A DNA stretch of 64,000 nt from NCBI RefSeq assembly GCF_015352975.1, contig NZ_JACYIZ010000002.1, positions 385,279 through 449,278 on the forward strand, in the 5' to 3' direction. A program made the translations under genes and the position numbers. Of this stretch, positions 63,391 to 64,000 are shown piece by piece (within the stretch, counting starts at the first letter, position 1; the number at the start of each line of letters is the position of its first letter). The notes beneath the pieces are model-generated. The model saw nothing but the letters and a program-made list of their open reading frames with translations. It was not told the origin of the DNA and ran no database searches. The stretch is from Aestuariimicrobium ganziense (lineage in GTDB: Bacteria; Actinomycetota; Actinomycetes; Propionibacteriales; Propionibacteriaceae).

Positions 63391-64000
63391 CGGCGCGCGC
63401 CCGAGCCGGCGTCGGCGACGTAGTGGCGCAGGAACAGGTCCTCAAGGCTCGGCGGTTGGGTGACCAGTTCGACGATGCCCGCGCCATGGGCGCGACCGAC
63501 CACCTCGTCCAGGTGCTCGGCGTCGACCGAAAACGACCAGGCCCGGTCGTCGTGGGTTGGGTCGTCCTGACGAGGGTCGTGGACGCCGGCCAGCCCGGTC
63601 GGGTCGAACGCGTCGCGGGTGCGCACCCGCACGCTGCTGCGGGTCAGGTGGCGCAGTTCGGCCAGCGACCCCGATTCGACCAGGCGGCCCGCGCGGATGA
63701 TCGAGATCTGGTCGCACAGTCGCTCGACCTGGGCCAAGGTGTGGCTCGACAGCAGCACGGTGCGTCCCTGCTGGCGCTCGTGCTCGATGCAGCCGGCGAA
63801 CACCGACTCCATCAGTGGGTCCAGCCCCGAGGTGGGTTCGTCGAGGACGAGCAGTTCGGCCTCGCTGGCCAGTGCCGCGACCAAGGCCACCTTCTGCCGG
63901 TTGCCCTTGGAGTAGGTACCGGCCTTCTTGGTCGGGTCGAGTTCGAACGCCTCGACCAGTTCGGCCCGGCGCGTCGGGTCGACGCCACCGCGCAACCGCG
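63387..64000 (-). CDS. ABC transporter ATP-binding protein, 5' part cut by window edge
   Basis: The visible C-terminal 204 residues carry the signature region TYSKGNRQKVALVAALASEA, Walker B LLVLDEPTSGLDPLMES and the switch His in LLSSHTLAQVERLCDQI. Walker A lies beyond the window. The C-terminal tail (LEDLFLRHYVAD) is typical of exporter ATPases paired with the 61783 permease. Confidence 0.9.
   Translation of the reverse strand, partial: RLRGGVDPTRRAELVEAFELDPTKKAGTYSKGNRQKVALVAALASEAELLVLDEPTSGLDPLMESVFAGCIEHERQQGRTVLLSSHTLAQVERLCDQISIIRAGRLVESGSLAELRHLTRSSVRVRTRDAFDPTGLAGVHDPRQDDPTHDDRAWSFSVDAEHLDEVVGRAHGAGIVELVTQPPSLEDLFLRHYVADAGSGARR

Overview
The window looks like chromosomal DNA of a high-GC (roughly 70 percent by eye) actinobacterium, most likely in or near the Propionibacteriales. 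This rests on a WhiB regulator, an acyl-CoA carboxylase epsilon subunit, DUF3039/DUF3499/DUF5719/TIGR03089 proteins, many GTG starts and many TAGnnT -10 boxes placed 6-8 nt before start codons (leaderless transcripts). The genus cannot be fixed from the sequence. I see no rRNA, tRNA, CRISPR array or intact transposase.

The gene order matches two blocks known from Mycobacterium tuberculosis (established knowledge of that genome, not a search). Block 1 (79-11489): dinB, a dihydrofolate reductase-GNAT fusion, thyA, rdgB, rph, an SDR, murI, feoC-feoB-feoA, a DUF2017 gene and clpS, all on minus, then pncB on plus. The feo locus is a clear iron-uptake operon, but feoB is broken by one or two frame changes. 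A middle segment (11514-17584) holds malQ, an RDD protein, a Ser/Thr kinase, an MFS transporter and a DUF3039 protein.

Block 2 (17609-47347) is a housekeeping and cell-envelope region. It includes ahcY, aroQ, the GDP-mannose set (tobH-like gene, trm112, manB, manC), DUF3499, a zincin-like gene, DUF5719, a giant membrane glycosyltransferase and whiB. A second glycosyltransferase, two divergent LCP ligases, a lacZ, purE/purK and a bacterial PH-domain protein follow. It ends with birA divergent from the carboxylase genes accD-accE, then DUF937 and maf. accA3 (57698-59476) supplies the matching biotin carboxylase/BCCP subunit and BirA would biotinylate it.

The region 47298-57600 is more accessory. 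It contains murQ, a damaged nucleotidyltransferase-like fragment, three MFS transporters (two of them tandem paralogues), a Gfo/Idh/MocA oxidoreductase, a truncated GH3 (nagZ-like) gene beside an intact serine hydrolase, a DUF808 membrane protein and a small lipoprotein. murQ, the nagZ remnant and the serine hydrolase look like the remains of a MurNAc-recycling cluster. The right end has accA3, an unknown membrane-anchored protein, an LpdA-type flavoprotein and an ABC exporter cut by the window edge.

The most unusual structure is at 41196-42823. A gene with an AbiEi-like winged helix and a DUF559-like nuclease fold is flanked by two arrays of an imperfect palindromic repeat, three units before it and two after. 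The repeat period is 84 nt in both arrays. Related or similar palindromes lie at 57501-57578 and at 54213-54297, the latter at the break point of the nagZ remnant. A separate inverted-repeat family (TGATCGAGTAG type) occurs at 46577, 52831 and 55828. The hexamer GGACGA/TCGTCC is also strikingly frequent on both strands.
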